Below, piece by piece: positions 31,254 through 40,882 of a DNA stretch of 64,000 nucleotides. Made by a program: the position numbers and the translations under genes. The DNA lies in assembly GCF_900167555.1 (NCBI RefSeq), contig NZ_FUYF01000004.1:1-64000 (forward strand), in the 5' to 3' direction. The notes under the pieces were generated by a model. That model ran no database searches. It had not been told where the DNA came from and saw nothing but the letters and a program-made list of their open reading frames with translations. This DNA is from Gemmiger formicilis (GTDB lineage Bacteria > Bacillota > Clostridia > Oscillospirales > Ruminococcaceae). Each line of letters starts with the position of its first letter. The stretch's first letter is position 1.

Positions 31254-32114
31254 ATGAAGACCCGCATCATCACCGCCGCTGTCGGCCTGGGCGTTTTGGC
31301 CGTTGTGCTGGCGTTTTTTGACACCTTCCTGTTTGACTTGGTATTAAGTGCCGTCTGCCTGATTGCCATCCATGAGGTTTTTTCCGCTATGGGCTTTGGC
31401 AAAAAGCAGTGGTATCTCTATGCCGCCGCTGTGCCGCTGACGCTGCTGGTCATGCTGAGCACATCGCAGATGGTGCGCGGCCTGCTGCTGCCCGCGGCCT
31501 TTTTGACGGTGCTGTTCTACAACGTCTGTCAGATCGCCCACGTCAAAACACTGGATTTCGGTAAGCTGACGGGGTTTGTCTACTTCTCGGGCGTCATCAC
31601 GTTCTGCTTCTACTCGCTCATCCACTTAAAGCGGATGCTGCCCTTCGCAGAATATCGCTATGACGCGATTTATTTCATTCTGCTGATCCTCTGCTTTGCC
31701 TGGGGCGGCGACACCGCGGCCTACTTTGCGGGCCGTGCGTTCGGCAGGCACAAGCTGGCTCCTATCGTCAGCCCCCACAAGACCGTGGAGGGCGCTGTGG
31801 GCGGCGTGCTGGGCAGCATGGCTGCGGGCTGTGTGCTGACGCTCGCCTACTCGCTGCTGTCGGCCAAATACAACGTCATCAGCATTCAGGTGCAGCCGAA
31901 GCATTATCTGGTGCTGCTGGGCATGGGTGCCGTGGCGTCAGTGCTGGGCATTCTGGGTGACCTGTTCGCGTCGTCCGTCAAGCGCCAGGTCGGCATCAAG
32001 GATTACGGCACGATCTTCCCGGGGCACGGCGGCATTCTGGACCGCTTTGACAGCGTCATGTTCATCGCGCCCTTTGTTTCCATCGCGGTACGCTACTTCT
32101 TCTATCTGCTGTGA
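31254..32114 (+). CDS. cdsA: Phosphatidate cytidylyltransferase
   Basis: 286 aa integral membrane protein with about eight helices. The family signature near the C terminus is present: SSVKRQVGIKDYGTIFPGHG then GILDRFDS, and DTAAYFAGRAFGRHKLAP earlier. It makes CDP-diacylglycerol from phosphatidate and CTP for phospholipid synthesis. The usual uppS gene is not between frr and this gene; only 105 bp separate them. Confidence 0.96.
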   Translation: MKTRIITAAVGLGVLAVVLAFFDTFLFDLVLSAVCLIAIHEVFSAMGFGKKQWYLYAAAVPLTLLVMLSTSQMVRGLLLPAAFLTVLFYNVCQIAHVKTLDFGKLTGFVYFSGVITFCFYSLIHLKRMLPFAEYRYDAIYFILLILCFAWGGDTAAYFAGRAFGRHKLAPIVSPHKTVEGAVGGVLGSMAAGCVLTLAYSLLSAKYNVISIQVQPKHYLVLLGMGAVASVLGILGDLFASSVKRQVGIKDYGTIFPGHGGILDRFDSVMFIAPFVSIAVRYFFYLL

Positions 32115-32126
32115 GGAATCGTAAAA

Positions 32127-33278
32127 ATGAGTAAAGTCATCACACTTTTGGGCTCCACGGGTTCCATCGGCACCCAGAGCCTGGACGTCTGCCGTATGCA
32201 CGGCTATGAGGTGTTCGGCCTGTCCGCCAATTCCAGCGTCGATAAGCTGCTGGCGCAGATCGCGGAGTTCCACCCGAAGTACGTCGCCGTCACCGACCCC
32301 GCCGCGTTTGACAAGCTCTCCGCCGCGCTGGCCGGGCAGGCCGACGCGCCGAAGCTGCTCAAGGGCGCGGAGGGACTGCGCGCGCTGGCCTGTATGGACG
32401 GCGCGGGCACGGTGCTGAACGCCGTTGTCGGCATTGCGGGCCTCGATGCCTCGCTGGCCGCGATTGAGAGCGGCCACGACCTGGCGCTGGCCAACAAAGA
32501 AAGCCTCGTCACGGGCGGCCATCTTGTGACCGATGCTGTCAAAAAGCACGGCGTCCACCTGCTGCCCGTGGACAGCGAGCACAGCGCTATTTTCCAGTGC
32601 TTGCAGGATCAGCACAGCGCCAAAACGCTGGAGAAGATCCTGCTGACGGCCTCCGGCGGCCCGTTTTTCGGCATGACCACCGAGCAGCTGCGCACCAAGA
32701 CGAAGGCCGACGCGCTCAAGCACCCGAACTGGAATATGGGCGCCAAAATCACGATTGATTCTGCGACCCTGATGAACAAGGGTCTGGAGCTGATCGAGGC
32801 CGCGTGGCTGTTCGGTCTGCCCGAGGATAAGATTCAGATCGTCGTCCAGCGTGAGAGCATCATCCACTCCGCCGTGCAGTTTGCGGATCATTCGATCATT
32901 GCGCAGCTCGGTGTGCCCGACATGCGCATTCCCATCCAGTATGCGCTGACCTGGCCCGAGCGCCTGCCCAGCCCCGTGCCGGAGCTGGACTTCACCGCGC
33001 TGACCAAGCTGAGCATTGCAACGGCGGACGACGAGACCTTCCGCTGCCTCAAAGCCTGCAAAAAGGCTATCCGCAAAGGCGGTCTGGCTCCCTGCGCCGC
33101 CAACGGTGCGAACGAGGCCGCCGTCGCGCACTTCCTGCGCGACGAGATCGGCTTCCTGGACATTGGCCGCCTGGTCGAGGGCATCGTCGACAGTGATTCC
33201 TTCGGCGGCGACTACACGCTTGCCGACGTCCACGAGTGTGACCGCATGGCGCGAGCCTATGTGGAGGCACATATCTGA
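32127..33278 (+). CDS. dxr: 1-deoxy-D-xylulose-5-phosphate reductoisomerase
   Basis: 383 aa. NADPH-binding GSTGSIGTQSLDV at the N terminus, LANKESLVTGG, the metal and substrate region PVDSEHSAIFQCL, LTASGGPFF, and NMGAKITIDSATLMNKGLE are all diagnostic. It converts DXP to MEP, the committed step of the MEP isoprenoid pathway. It lies 12 bp behind cdsA and is followed, after a REPIN-like insert, by rseP and ispG. Confidence 0.98.
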   Translation: MSKVITLLGSTGSIGTQSLDVCRMHGYEVFGLSANSSVDKLLAQIAEFHPKYVAVTDPAAFDKLSAALAGQADAPKLLKGAEGLRALACMDGAGTVLNAVVGIAGLDASLAAIESGHDLALANKESLVTGGHLVTDAVKKHGVHLLPVDSEHSAIFQCLQDQHSAKTLEKILLTASGGPFFGMTTEQLRTKTKADALKHPNWNMGAKITIDSATLMNKGLELIEAAWLFGLPEDKIQIVVQRESIIHSAVQFADHSIIAQLGVPDMRIPIQYALTWPERLPSPVPELDFTALTKLSIATADDETFRCLKACKKAIRKGGLAPCAANGANEAAVAHFLRDEIGFLDIGRLVEGIVDSDSFGGDYTLADVHECDRMARAYVEAHI

Positions 33279-33291
33279 TTGGAACTGCCCG

Positions 33292-33377
33292 GTAGGGGCC
33301 GCACATGTGCGGCCCTCAGCTTTCCGGCAGACTCCTGTCTGCCATACACGCGCGGGCCGGGCATGCCCGGCCCCTAC
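33292..33377. repeat. REPIN-like repeat between dxr and rseP
   Basis: GTAG then GGGCCGCACATGTGCGGCCC at the left, about 40 bp of centre, and GGGCCGGGCATGCCCGGCCC then CTAC at the right: two palindromes in mirror orientation, each with an outward GTAG tetranucleotide. Confidence 0.75.
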
Positions 33378-33412
33378 AGCTCTACGTCCAATACTTTACT
33401 TGTGAGGTGCCT

Positions 33413-34507
33413 ATGACTGCATTGCTGACCGGGCTGGCATCGCTGCTCGTGTTTAGCAGCGTCATTCTGGTGCATGAGCTGGGCCACTTTATGGCGGCGC
33501 GCCATTGCGGTATCCATGTCGAGGAATTTTCCATCGGCTTTGGCCCGCGCCTGTGGTCCACGACCCGTGACGGAACGACCTATTCTGTCCGCCTGCTGCC
33601 GCTGGGCGGCTATAATCTGTTCAGCCCCCTGCCTGACGAGGAGGACGAGAGCGGGGAGAGCGCACCGCCGCCAGCCCCGAAGCCGCGCAAAACCACGCTT
33701 TTCCCACTGGTCGTCAGCGGCCAGAAATTTGAGGATGCCACCGCCTGGCAGCGCTTTTTTGTCACGCTCTGCGGTGCGCTGATGAACTTTATCCTCGGCG
33801 TCGCGGTGCTGTTGGTGCTCGTCCTTACCATGGGCAAGGTCGGCAGCACGACGATTGCGGATTTCAGCGAGAACGCCACAAGCTCCGCAGCCCTGCAGGA
33901 GGGCGACACGATTTTGCAGATTTGCAGCAACCCCTGCTGGACGCTCTACGACATAACCGATATGTTTTACACCGGTGAGGAGGAAACCTACAACGTGGTG
34001 GTCCTGCGCGGCAGCGAGGTCCTGGAGCTGCAGGATGTGACCTTCACCCCGACGCGCGACGCGGACGGCAATGTGCTGTACGGCATGGATTTCCGCGTTG
34101 AGCCGATGAAAAAGGACCTGCGGCACGTCATTGTCATGACCTGCGATATGTATATTTACTACAGCAGGGCTATTCTGGGCAGCTTTTTTGACCTGCTCGC
34201 CGGCAAGGTGGGCGTGGAGGAACTGTCCGGCCCCCTCGGCACGGTGTCGGCGGTCAACCAGGCCGTGCACTACGGCTGGCGGGAGGTACTGTCCCTGCTG
34301 GCTCTGCTGACCATCAACGTCGGCATCTTTAACCTGCTGCCCATCCCGGCGCTGGACGGCTGCAAGCTGCTGTTCCTTGCGTGGGAGGGTCTGACCGGCC
34401 ATCCTGTGCCGCCCCGCGTGCAGGGCGTGATCAACACGGCGGGTACGGTGGCGCTGGTGTGGCTGATGATTCTGGTCACGATGCACGATATTTCACGATT
34501 CTTATAA
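33413..34507 (+). CDS. rseP: Site-2 membrane protease RseP
   Basis: 364 aa from MTALLTGLASLLVFSS (TGTGAGGTG upstream). The zinc motif HELGH in VILVHELGHFMAARHCG lies in the first helix, the third ligand motif in LLPIPALDGCKLL near the C terminus. One PDZ-like region (about 165-240) sits between. It cleaves transmembrane anti-sigma or signal proteins. A charged loop rich in Glu and Pro (about 70-95) follows the substrate-binding LPLGGYNLF region. Confidence 0.93.
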   Translation: MTALLTGLASLLVFSSVILVHELGHFMAARHCGIHVEEFSIGFGPRLWSTTRDGTTYSVRLLPLGGYNLFSPLPDEEDESGESAPPPAPKPRKTTLFPLVVSGQKFEDATAWQRFFVTLCGALMNFILGVAVLLVLVLTMGKVGSTTIADFSENATSSAALQEGDTILQICSNPCWTLYDITDMFYTGEEETYNVVVLRGSEVLELQDVTFTPTRDADGNVLYGMDFRVEPMKKDLRHVIVMTCDMYIYYSRAILGSFFDLLAGKVGVEELSGPLGTVSAVNQAVHYGWREVLSLLALLTINVGIFNLLPIPALDGCKLLFLAWEGLTGHPVPPRVQGVINTAGTVALVWLMILVTMHDISRFL

Positions 34508-34518
34508 GGAGAACTACG

Positions 34519-35571
34519 ATGCAGCGTCAATTAAAAAAAGAAGTCAAGATCGGCAACATTAAAATCGGCGGCACGAACCCCATTGCCGTCCAGACGATGC
34601 TGAATGTGCCCGTCAAGGATATTGCGGGCAACGTGGCCCAGGCAGAGCGCGTCGCCAAGGCGGGCTGCCAGATCGTCCGCGTGACCGTGCCCACCCCGGC
34701 GGACGCCGCCGTCGTGGCTGCCATTAAAGAGAAGGTGGACATCCCCGTTGTGGCGGACATCCACTTTGACTACCGCGCCGCGCTTGCAGCGCTGGATGCC
34801 GGTGCGGACAAAATTCGCATCAACCCCGGCAACATCGGGGATGATGACCGCGTTAAGGCCGTGGCCGACGCCTGCAACGCCAGAAATGTGCCCATCCGCA
34901 TCGGCGTCAACGGCGGCAGCCTCGAAAAGCACATCCTGGCCAAGTACGGCGCTCCCGTGCCCGAGGCCATGGTGGAGAGCGCCATGTACCATGTGCGGCT
35001 GCTGCAAAAATACGACTTTGATAATATCGTTATTTCGATCAAATCCAGCAACGTGCCCCGCATGATGGCGGCGTACCGTCTGCTGGCCAGCCAGACGGAC
35101 TACCCCCTGCACGTCGGCGTGACCGAGGCCGGCGGCAACCGCATGGGCCTCATCAAGTCCGGTATGGGCATCGGCGGTCTGCTGATGGAGGGCATCGGTG
35201 ACACGCTGCGCGTCAGTCTGACCGATGAACCCGAGAACGAGGTCTACGCCGGGTATGACATCCTGCGCGCGGCGGGCTACGCCGTCGCCGGTCCCGAGAT
35301 CATCAGCTGCCCGACCTGTGGGCGCACCCAGTACCCGATGATCGAGATCGCCAACGAGGTCGAGGCGCGTCTGCGGGATGAGGGCTTTAAGAAGCCGCTC
35401 AAGATCGCTATTATGGGCTGTGTTGTCAACGGCCCCGGCGAGGCATCCGACGCCGACATCGGCATTGCCGGCGGTAAGGACGAGGCCCTGCTTTTCATCC
35501 GCGGTGAGAAGATCCGTATGCTCAAGGGCGATATTGTCGGCCAGCTGCTGGACGAGATCCATAAGATGTGA
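34519..35571 (+). CDS. ispG: (E)-4-hydroxy-3-methylbut-2-enyl diphosphate synthase
   Basis: 350 aa, start MQRQLKKEVKIGNIKIGG behind AAGGAGAAC. TIM barrel with VQTMLNVPVKDIAGN and ADIHFDYRAALAAL; [4Fe-4S] ligands in SCPTCGRTQ and MGCVVNGPGEA. It acts near the end of the MEP pathway, consistent with dxr upstream. Length matches the short bacterial form without insert domain. Confidence 0.98.
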   Translation: MQRQLKKEVKIGNIKIGGTNPIAVQTMLNVPVKDIAGNVAQAERVAKAGCQIVRVTVPTPADAAVVAAIKEKVDIPVVADIHFDYRAALAALDAGADKIRINPGNIGDDDRVKAVADACNARNVPIRIGVNGGSLEKHILAKYGAPVPEAMVESAMYHVRLLQKYDFDNIVISIKSSNVPRMMAAYRLLASQTDYPLHVGVTEAGGNRMGLIKSGMGIGGLLMEGIGDTLRVSLTDEPENEVYAGYDILRAAGYAVAGPEIISCPTCGRTQYPMIEIANEVEARLRDEGFKKPLKIAIMGCVVNGPGEASDADIGIAGGKDEALLFIRGEKIRMLKGDIVGQLLDEIHKM

Positions 35572-35577
35572 CCCCTT

Positions 35578-35706
35578 AAAGCCTTCCCCCCTTGGGGGAA
35601 GGTGGCCCCGCAGGGCCGGATGAGGGGCAAGCTGTCCTCGGCAATCCGTTTGCGGGTAATGCCCGGCAACTTCGCCCTCATCAGTCCGCTTCGCGGACAG
35701 CTTCAG
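35578..35706. repeat. Mosaic palindromic repeat, family A, between ispG and polC
   Basis: CCTTCCCCCCTTGGGGGAAGG, the GGCCCCGCAGGGCC hairpin, GGATGAGGG, a centre and a mirrored end GCCCTCATCAGTCCGC...GCGGACAGCTTC. Same design as 29528-29673, with exchanged inner hairpins. Confidence 0.7.
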
Positions 35707-35813
35707 TCTCCGTGCCAAGAGCCGCCTACGGCGGTTGCACTCCGACACGCGCCTGCGGGCGCAGCCCCTCGGAGGAAGCCTTGTCTCTACACCCACTTGT
35801 GAGGTACCCCCAT

Positions 35814-38800
35814 TTGAAACCATTTGTCACCCAGGTCTGGCCGCAGTTTACGGCGGACCAGCAGTTCTGCGCGGCGTTCGGCAGTGTGCTTGTGGACCGT
35901 GTGGAGCTTTACCGCACACAAAGACAGGTCGTCATCTGCCTGCGCAGTGCTGAACCTCTGGATCAGGCGCTGTGCGGGCGTCTTTGTGCGTCCCTTGCCG
36001 AGGTGTTCGCCGGGTATGAGCTGCAAGTCCGCAGCTACTTTGCCTACCCGAACATCACCCCCGAGGCCGTGCGCCTGATGATCGAGGAATTGAAAGAAAA
36101 GGGAATGCCGGTCAACGGCTTCCTCGATAAGTCAGAGCCCGTCACCTTTGGCGAGGACGGCATCACGGTCCACGTCAGCGCGGGCCGCCAGATCCTTGAG
36201 AGCGTCGAGCTGCCCCGCGTGCTGGCCGAGATGATCCAGGAACGCACAGGAAGTCTGCCTGTTGTCCGCCTGGCCGATTCCGGTAAGGCGCGCACCGAGG
36301 AGGAGTTTGAGCAGTACCTGCAGGAAAAGGCCCCCGTTGTCAAGTTCGAGGCCAAGGAGACACCGCCCGACTTTACGATTGAAGGTCTCGCCCTCACGAA
36401 CAAGCCGGTCAAGCTGTTCTACGGCAAGCAGTTCAAGCCCACCGACACCCGCCGCCTCAACGATCTGGGCGACGGCGGCAAGGTCACGGTCTGGGGCGAC
36501 GTCTTTGCTACCGAGGTCAAGGGCAGCCGCCGCAAGATTTATTTTACCTCCATCACCGACTACTCCGGCTCCGTCAACCTTAAGGTCATGGGGGAAGAAG
36601 GCGCGGATATGTCCAAGTGGGAGGGCCTCAAGCCCGGCACGACCCTCATCGTCCGCGGCAACTATATGTACGACAAGTACGAGCATGACTTTGTCATCAT
36701 GCCCTACGACGTTTTGCAGGTCGAGCGTGAGCAGCGCCAGGATACCGCGCCCGACGGCGAAAAGCGCGTCGAGCTGCACCTGCACACCAAGTCCAGCTCG
36801 ATGGACGGCTTCAACGACCCCGGCAAGATCGTGCGTCTGGCTCACCGCATGGGCCACCGCGCCATTGCCATCACCGACCACGGCGTCTGCCAGGGCTACC
36901 CCGAAGCGATGCTGGCCACCGATGCCATCCACGAAACAGACCCGAACTTTAAGCTGATTTACGGCTGTGAGGCCTACTTCGTCGATGACATGATCCCCGC
37001 AGTCTACGGCAGCGCCGAGATGCCGCTCTCCGGCTCGTTCGTCGTCTTTGACACCGAGACGACGGGTCTCGACTCCAACACCGAGCGCCTGACCGAGATC
37101 GGCGCGGTCTATGTCGAGAACGGCAAGATCAACGAGGAAAAGAAGTTCTGCACCTTCGTCAACCCCGGCAAGCCGATCCCGCAGAAGGTCGTTGACCTGA
37201 CCGGCATCAACGATGCCATGGTCGCCGACGCCCCGACGCCCGAGGAGGCCATCCGCGCTTTTAAAGAATTTTGCGGGGACAACATCCTTGTGGCCCATAA
37301 CGCCCACAGCTTTGATATGCTGTTCATCCGCAAAGCAGGGGAGAAGGCGGGCGTCAGCTGGGACGAGAACACCTATATCGACACACTGCCGATGGGGCAG
37401 GCGCTCTTTCCGGGGCTGCGCAACTACAAGCTGGACACCATCAACAAGCACCTCGAGATTCCGCCCTTCAACCATCACCGCGCCGTCGATGATGCCATGG
37501 CGCTGGCCCGCATCTATGAGGTCATGCTGACCGACCTCGAGGAAAAGGACATCCATACGGTGGAGTCTATCAACACCGGCCTCGGCGGCAACAAAGAGGT
37601 GCTGAAGAAAAAATACTACCACCTTATTATATTGGTGCAGAATCAGGTGGGCTTAAAGAACCTCTACCGCATTGTCAGCGCCGCCCACACGCAGTATTTC
37701 TTTAAGAAACCGCGCGTGCCGCGCAGCCTGCTGAACCAGTACCGCGAGGGCCTGCTGCTCTCCCCAGCCTGTGAAGCAGGTGAGCTTTACAGGGCAATCG
37801 TGGCCGGTCAGCCCTACGAACAGCTGCTCCGCATTGCCGATTATTACGATTATCTTGAGGTGCAGCCGCTCGGCAACAATGAATTCATGGTGCGCAACGG
37901 GCAGGTGGACTCGATCGAGGCCATCAAAAACTTCAACCGCACCGTCATAAAGCTGGGCGAGGACCTGCATAAGCCGGTTGTCGCCACGGGCGACTCCCAC
38001 TTTCAGGAGCCGGAGGACTGGATCTACCGCGCTGTTCTGCAGGCCGGCAACGGCTTCAAGGACGCGGACAACCAGGCCCCGCTCTACTTCCGCACCACGC
38101 CCGATATGCTGGAGGATTTCAGCTATCTGCCGCAGGAAAAGGCGTATGAAATTGTGGTGACGAACCCCAACAAGATCGCCGCGACCATCGACAACAACCT
38201 GCGCGCCATCCCCAAGGGCACATACCCGCCCAGCATCCCGGGCGCGGAACAGGAGCTGCGCGACGACACGTGGAAGCATGCGGCGCGCGACTACGGCAGC
38301 CCGTTGCCCGATGTGCTGCAAAAGCGGCTGAAAAAGGAGTTGGACTCCATCTGCGGCCACGGTTACGCCGTTTTGTACGTCATTGCCGTGCGTCTGGTGG
38401 CCTACTCCAATGCGGGCGGCTATCAGGTCGGCAGCCGCGGCTCCGTCGGCTCATCCGCCGTCGCACACTTTTCCGGCATTTCCGAGGTCAACTCGATGCC
38501 GCCGCACTATCTGTGCCCCAACTGCAAGCACAGCGAGTGGATCAACGATGGCGTACACTTTGACGGCTTCGACCTGCCCGACAAGACCTGCCCGGTCTGC
38601 GGCAAGCCGATGATCGTCGAGGGCCACGACATCCCGTTTGAGACCTTCCTCGGCTTCTACGGCGACAAGGAGCCTGATATTGACCTGAACTTCTCGGGCA
38701 TGTATCAGTCCCACGTCCACCGCTACACCGAGGAGCTGTTCGGCAAGGAAAACGTGTTCAAGGCGGGCACGGTCTCCGGTCTGCAGGATAAGACCGCCTA

Positions 38801-40121
38801 CGGCTATGTCAAAAAATACCTCGAGGAGCGCGGCAAGACCGTCAACCGCGCCGAGGAAAACCGCCTTGTTATGGGCTGCACCGGCGTCAAGCGCACGACG
38901 GGTCAGCACCCCGGCGGCATGGTCGTTGTGCCGGATACCTTCGACATTTACGACTTCTGCGCCATCCAGCACCCGGCGGACGACGTCAAGGGCGGTCTGC
39001 TGACGACCCACTTTGAATTTAAATACCTGCACGATACGCTGCTCAAGCTGGATGAGCTGGGCCATGATGTGCCGACCTTCTACAAGTTCTTTGAGGAATA
39101 CTCCGGCATTCCGATTGATTCCGTCCCGATGAACGACGAGAAGGTCTACAGTCTGCTGACCAGCCCCGAGGCCCTCGGCGTGACGGAGGAGCAGATCGGC
39201 TCCAAGACCGGCACGTTCGGCATCCCCGAGATGGGCACGAACTTCGTGCGCCAGATGCTTCTGGACGCCCAGCCGAAGAATTTCTCCGAGCTGATCCAAA
39301 TCTCCGGCCTGTCCCACGGCACCGACGTCTGGACCGGCAACGCCGACGAGCTGATCCGCTCGGGCACCTGCACGATTGCGGAGGTCATCGGCTGCCGTGA
39401 CAGCATCATGCTGTACCTGCTGCGCAAGGGACTGGAGCCGAAGATGTCGTTCGACATCATGGAGGCCGTGCGTAAGGGCAAGGTCGCCAAGGGCGGCTTC
39501 AAGCCCGGGTGGGAGGAAGCCATGCGCGAGCACGATGTGCCCGACTGGTATATTGAATCCTGCCGCAAGATCAAGTATATGTTCCCCAAGGCCCACGCCG
39601 TGGCCTACCTGATGGCGGCCATCCGCCTGATGTGGTTCAAGGTCTACCACCCGGCCATCTTCTACGCGGTGTACTTCACGGTGCGCGGCGCGGATATTGA
39701 CTACGAGGCCGCCGTGGGCGGCGTCCGTGTGGCGAAGCAGCACCTGCGCGACAACGAAAAGATCCCCAAGGACGAGCGCACCGCCAAGGACGATGACGCG
39801 CTGGTTAGTCTGCAGCTGGAAAACGAAATGCTGCAGCGCGGCTGCGAGTTTTTGCCCATCGAGCTGGGCAGGAGCTACGCCAGCAAGTACGTGGTTGAGG
39901 ACGGCAAGGTGCGTCTGCCGTTCACAGCCATCCGCGGTCTGGGTGATGCCGCCGCCGTTGCGCTGGAACAGGCTACGATGCACGGGCAGGAGTATATCTC
40001 GGTGGAGGAATTGCAGCAGGCCAGCGGTGTGGCGCAGTCTGTTTTTGACAAGCTCCGCGCCGTCGGCGCTTTGGGCAGTCTGCCCGAAACGAGCCAGGTG
40101 GATTTGTTCAGTATGATATAA
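35814..40121 (+). CDS. polC: DNA polymerase III alpha subunit, PolC type
   Basis: 1435 aa, the usual PolC length. The start is taken as TTG at 35814 because GTGAGGT lies eight bases before it and upstream sequence is a repeat. Order: N-terminal domain, OB fold (about 230-330), PHP domain (HLHTKSSSMDG), the embedded 3'-5' exonuclease (FVVFDTETTGLDSNTERLTE, then HNAHSFDM), and the C-family polymerase core with GSRGSVGSSAVAHF and EPDIDLNFSG. A zinc-binding CPNCKH...CPVCGKP lies near residue 900. It is the replicative polymerase of low-GC Gram-positives. Confidence 0.97.
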   Translation: MKPFVTQVWPQFTADQQFCAAFGSVLVDRVELYRTQRQVVICLRSAEPLDQALCGRLCASLAEVFAGYELQVRSYFAYPNITPEAVRLMIEELKEKGMPVNGFLDKSEPVTFGEDGITVHVSAGRQILESVELPRVLAEMIQERTGSLPVVRLADSGKARTEEEFEQYLQEKAPVVKFEAKETPPDFTIEGLALTNKPVKLFYGKQFKPTDTRRLNDLGDGGKVTVWGDVFATEVKGSRRKIYFTSITDYSGSVNLKVMGEEGADMSKWEGLKPGTTLIVRGNYMYDKYEHDFVIMPYDVLQVEREQRQDTAPDGEKRVELHLHTKSSSMDGFNDPGKIVRLAHRMGHRAIAITDHGVCQGYPEAMLATDAIHETDPNFKLIYGCEAYFVDDMIPAVYGSAEMPLSGSFVVFDTETTGLDSNTERLTEIGAVYVENGKINEEKKFCTFVNPGKPIPQKVVDLTGINDAMVADAPTPEEAIRAFKEFCGDNILVAHNAHSFDMLFIRKAGEKAGVSWDENTYIDTLPMGQALFPGLRNYKLDTINKHLEIPPFNHHRAVDDAMALARIYEVMLTDLEEKDIHTVESINTGLGGNKEVLKKKYYHLIILVQNQVGLKNLYRIVSAAHTQYFFKKPRVPRSLLNQYREGLLLSPACEAGELYRAIVAGQPYEQLLRIADYYDYLEVQPLGNNEFMVRNGQVDSIEAIKNFNRTVIKLGEDLHKPVVATGDSHFQEPEDWIYRAVLQAGNGFKDADNQAPLYFRTTPDMLEDFSYLPQEKAYEIVVTNPNKIAATIDNNLRAIPKGTYPPSIPGAEQELRDDTWKHAARDYGSPLPDVLQKRLKKELDSICGHGYAVLYVIAVRLVAYSNAGGYQVGSRGSVGSSAVAHFSGISEVNSMPPHYLCPNCKHSEWINDGVHFDGFDLPDKTCPVCGKPMIVEGHDIPFETFLGFYGDKEPDIDLNFSGMYQSHVHRYTEELFGKENVFKAGTVSGLQDKTAYGYVKKYLEERGKTVNRAEENRLVMGCTGVKRTTGQHPGGMVVVPDTFDIYDFCAIQHPADDVKGGLLTTHFEFKYLHDTLLKLDELGHDVPTFYKFFEEYSGIPIDSVPMNDEKVYSLLTSPEALGVTEEQIGSKTGTFGIPEMGTNFVRQMLLDAQPKNFSELIQISGLSHGTDVWTGNADELIRSGTCTIAEVIGCRDSIMLYLLRKGLEPKMSFDIMEAVRKGKVAKGGFKPGWEEAMREHDVPDWYIESCRKIKYMFPKAHAVAYLMAAIRLMWFKVYHPAIFYAVYFTVRGADIDYEAAVGGVRVAKQHLRDNEKIPKDERTAKDDDALVSLQLENEMLQRGCEFLPIELGRSYASKYVVEDGKVRLPFTAIRGLGDAAAVALEQATMHGQEYISVEELQQASGVAQSVFDKLRAVGALGSLPETSQVDLFSMI

Positions 40122-40166
40122 AGGTGAGGGGCCCAGCCGCTTTGCCGTTGCCGCCAACTTGCCCCC

Positions 40167-40195
40167 TTGACAACCTACCTGATTTGCGCTATAAT
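40167..40195 (+). promoter_or_regulatory. tRNA-Gly promoter
   Basis: Perfect TTGACA (40167-40172), 17-bp spacer, perfect TATAAT (40190-40195). Confidence 0.9.
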
Positions 40196-40208
40196 AGCAG
40201 TCACTGAT

Positions 40209-40284
40209 GCGGGATTAGCTCATCCGGTAGAGTGACTGCTTCCCAAGCAGTAGGTGGCGAGTTCGAGACTCGTATCCCGCTCCA
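40209..40284 (+). tRNA. tRNA-Gly(CCC)
   Basis: 76 nt with encoded CCA. Acceptor GCGGGAT/ATCCCGC, anticodon arm ACTGC-TTCCCAA-GCAGT (anticodon CCC), T arm GCGAG-TTCGAGA-CTCGT. Confidence 0.95.
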
Positions 40285-40285
40285 A

Positions 40286-40320
40286 GATACCCCGAGGCGT
40301 TTCGCTTCGGGGTATTTTTA
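40286..40320 (+). terminator. tRNA-Gly terminator
   Basis: ATACCCCGAGGCG and CGCTTCGGGGTAT arms followed by TTTTATTT. Confidence 0.85.
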
Positions 40321-40344
40321 TTTGTGCAAAAAGAGGTGCCGACC

Positions 40345-40677
40345 ATGCTTGACGCATTCCCGATCTATCACTGGTTCCACAACGGCAACCCGTATTCCGG
40401 GGCAGAGGGCGGTATGCGCTATGTCATCACCCCCATCAAGGTGCCCGACCCGAGCGACGAGAGCGGCAAGAAAAAGCGCGAGGCCCTCTGCGCCGAGGTC
40501 TGGCCCGGCCCGTGGAGCATCGAGCATACCGCCGAGGAAAAGATCGAGACGCAGCTGTTTGACGGCGACCAGGCGGGCTTGGATAAGGCCGTCGCCTGGC
40601 TGCATGAGCGTTACACCGCCGAGGCAGACCGCTGGACGGACATCCCGTCGATCCTCGACTGTGAGCCGGACCGCTGA
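40345..40677 (+). CDS. Hypothetical protein, 110 aa
   Basis: Starts MLDAFPIYHWFHNGNPYSG behind AAGAGGTG. It is soluble and acidic in the second half (WSIEHTAEEKIETQLFDGD), with a conserved-looking aromatic N terminus. I do not recognise it. It lies between tRNA-Gly and gene remnants, and shares their GC-rich codon use, so it is probably a lineage-specific chromosomal gene. Confidence 0.7.
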   Translation: MLDAFPIYHWFHNGNPYSGAEGGMRYVITPIKVPDPSDESGKKKREALCAEVWPGPWSIEHTAEEKIETQLFDGDQAGLDKAVAWLHERYTAEADRWTDIPSILDCEPDR

Positions 40678-40687
40678 CGACTGATGA

Positions 40688-40873
40688 ACACCTGCTGCTG
40701 ATAAGCTGCTGGCGGATGCCCGGCGCGAGACCGACGACATTGTGAGCCGGGCCAACAGGAAGGCCGACAGACAGTGGGAGCTTTTCCGTCGGCAGGTGCG
40801 CAGGGCCGTGCAGGTCAGCCCCGAGCTGGCAGCCCTGCTGCAAAAGCGCCGTTCCCGCGAAGATCAGGAATAA
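40688..40873 (+). pseudogene. Open frame without a proper start
   Basis: A 61-codon open stretch reading KLLADARRETDDIVSRANRK and RVQ-like charged helical sequence, ending RRSREDQE. No ATG is in frame; a GTG at 40742 lacks a ribosome site. It looks like a coding gene that lost its beginning, or a short gene with an unusual start. It ends 9 bases before the truncated signal peptidase. Confidence 0.4.
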
Positions 40874-40882
40874 GGAGCCTAT

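Noticed and set aside
33292-33377. CRISPR-like or terminator interpretation of the repeats
   Set aside because: Units are single, mirror-imaged and scattered, without regular spacers or T-runs; no cas genes occur in the window.
38451-40157. A 568-codon frame antisense to polC
   Set aside because: Shadow of a conserved essential gene; no start signal or recognisable domain.
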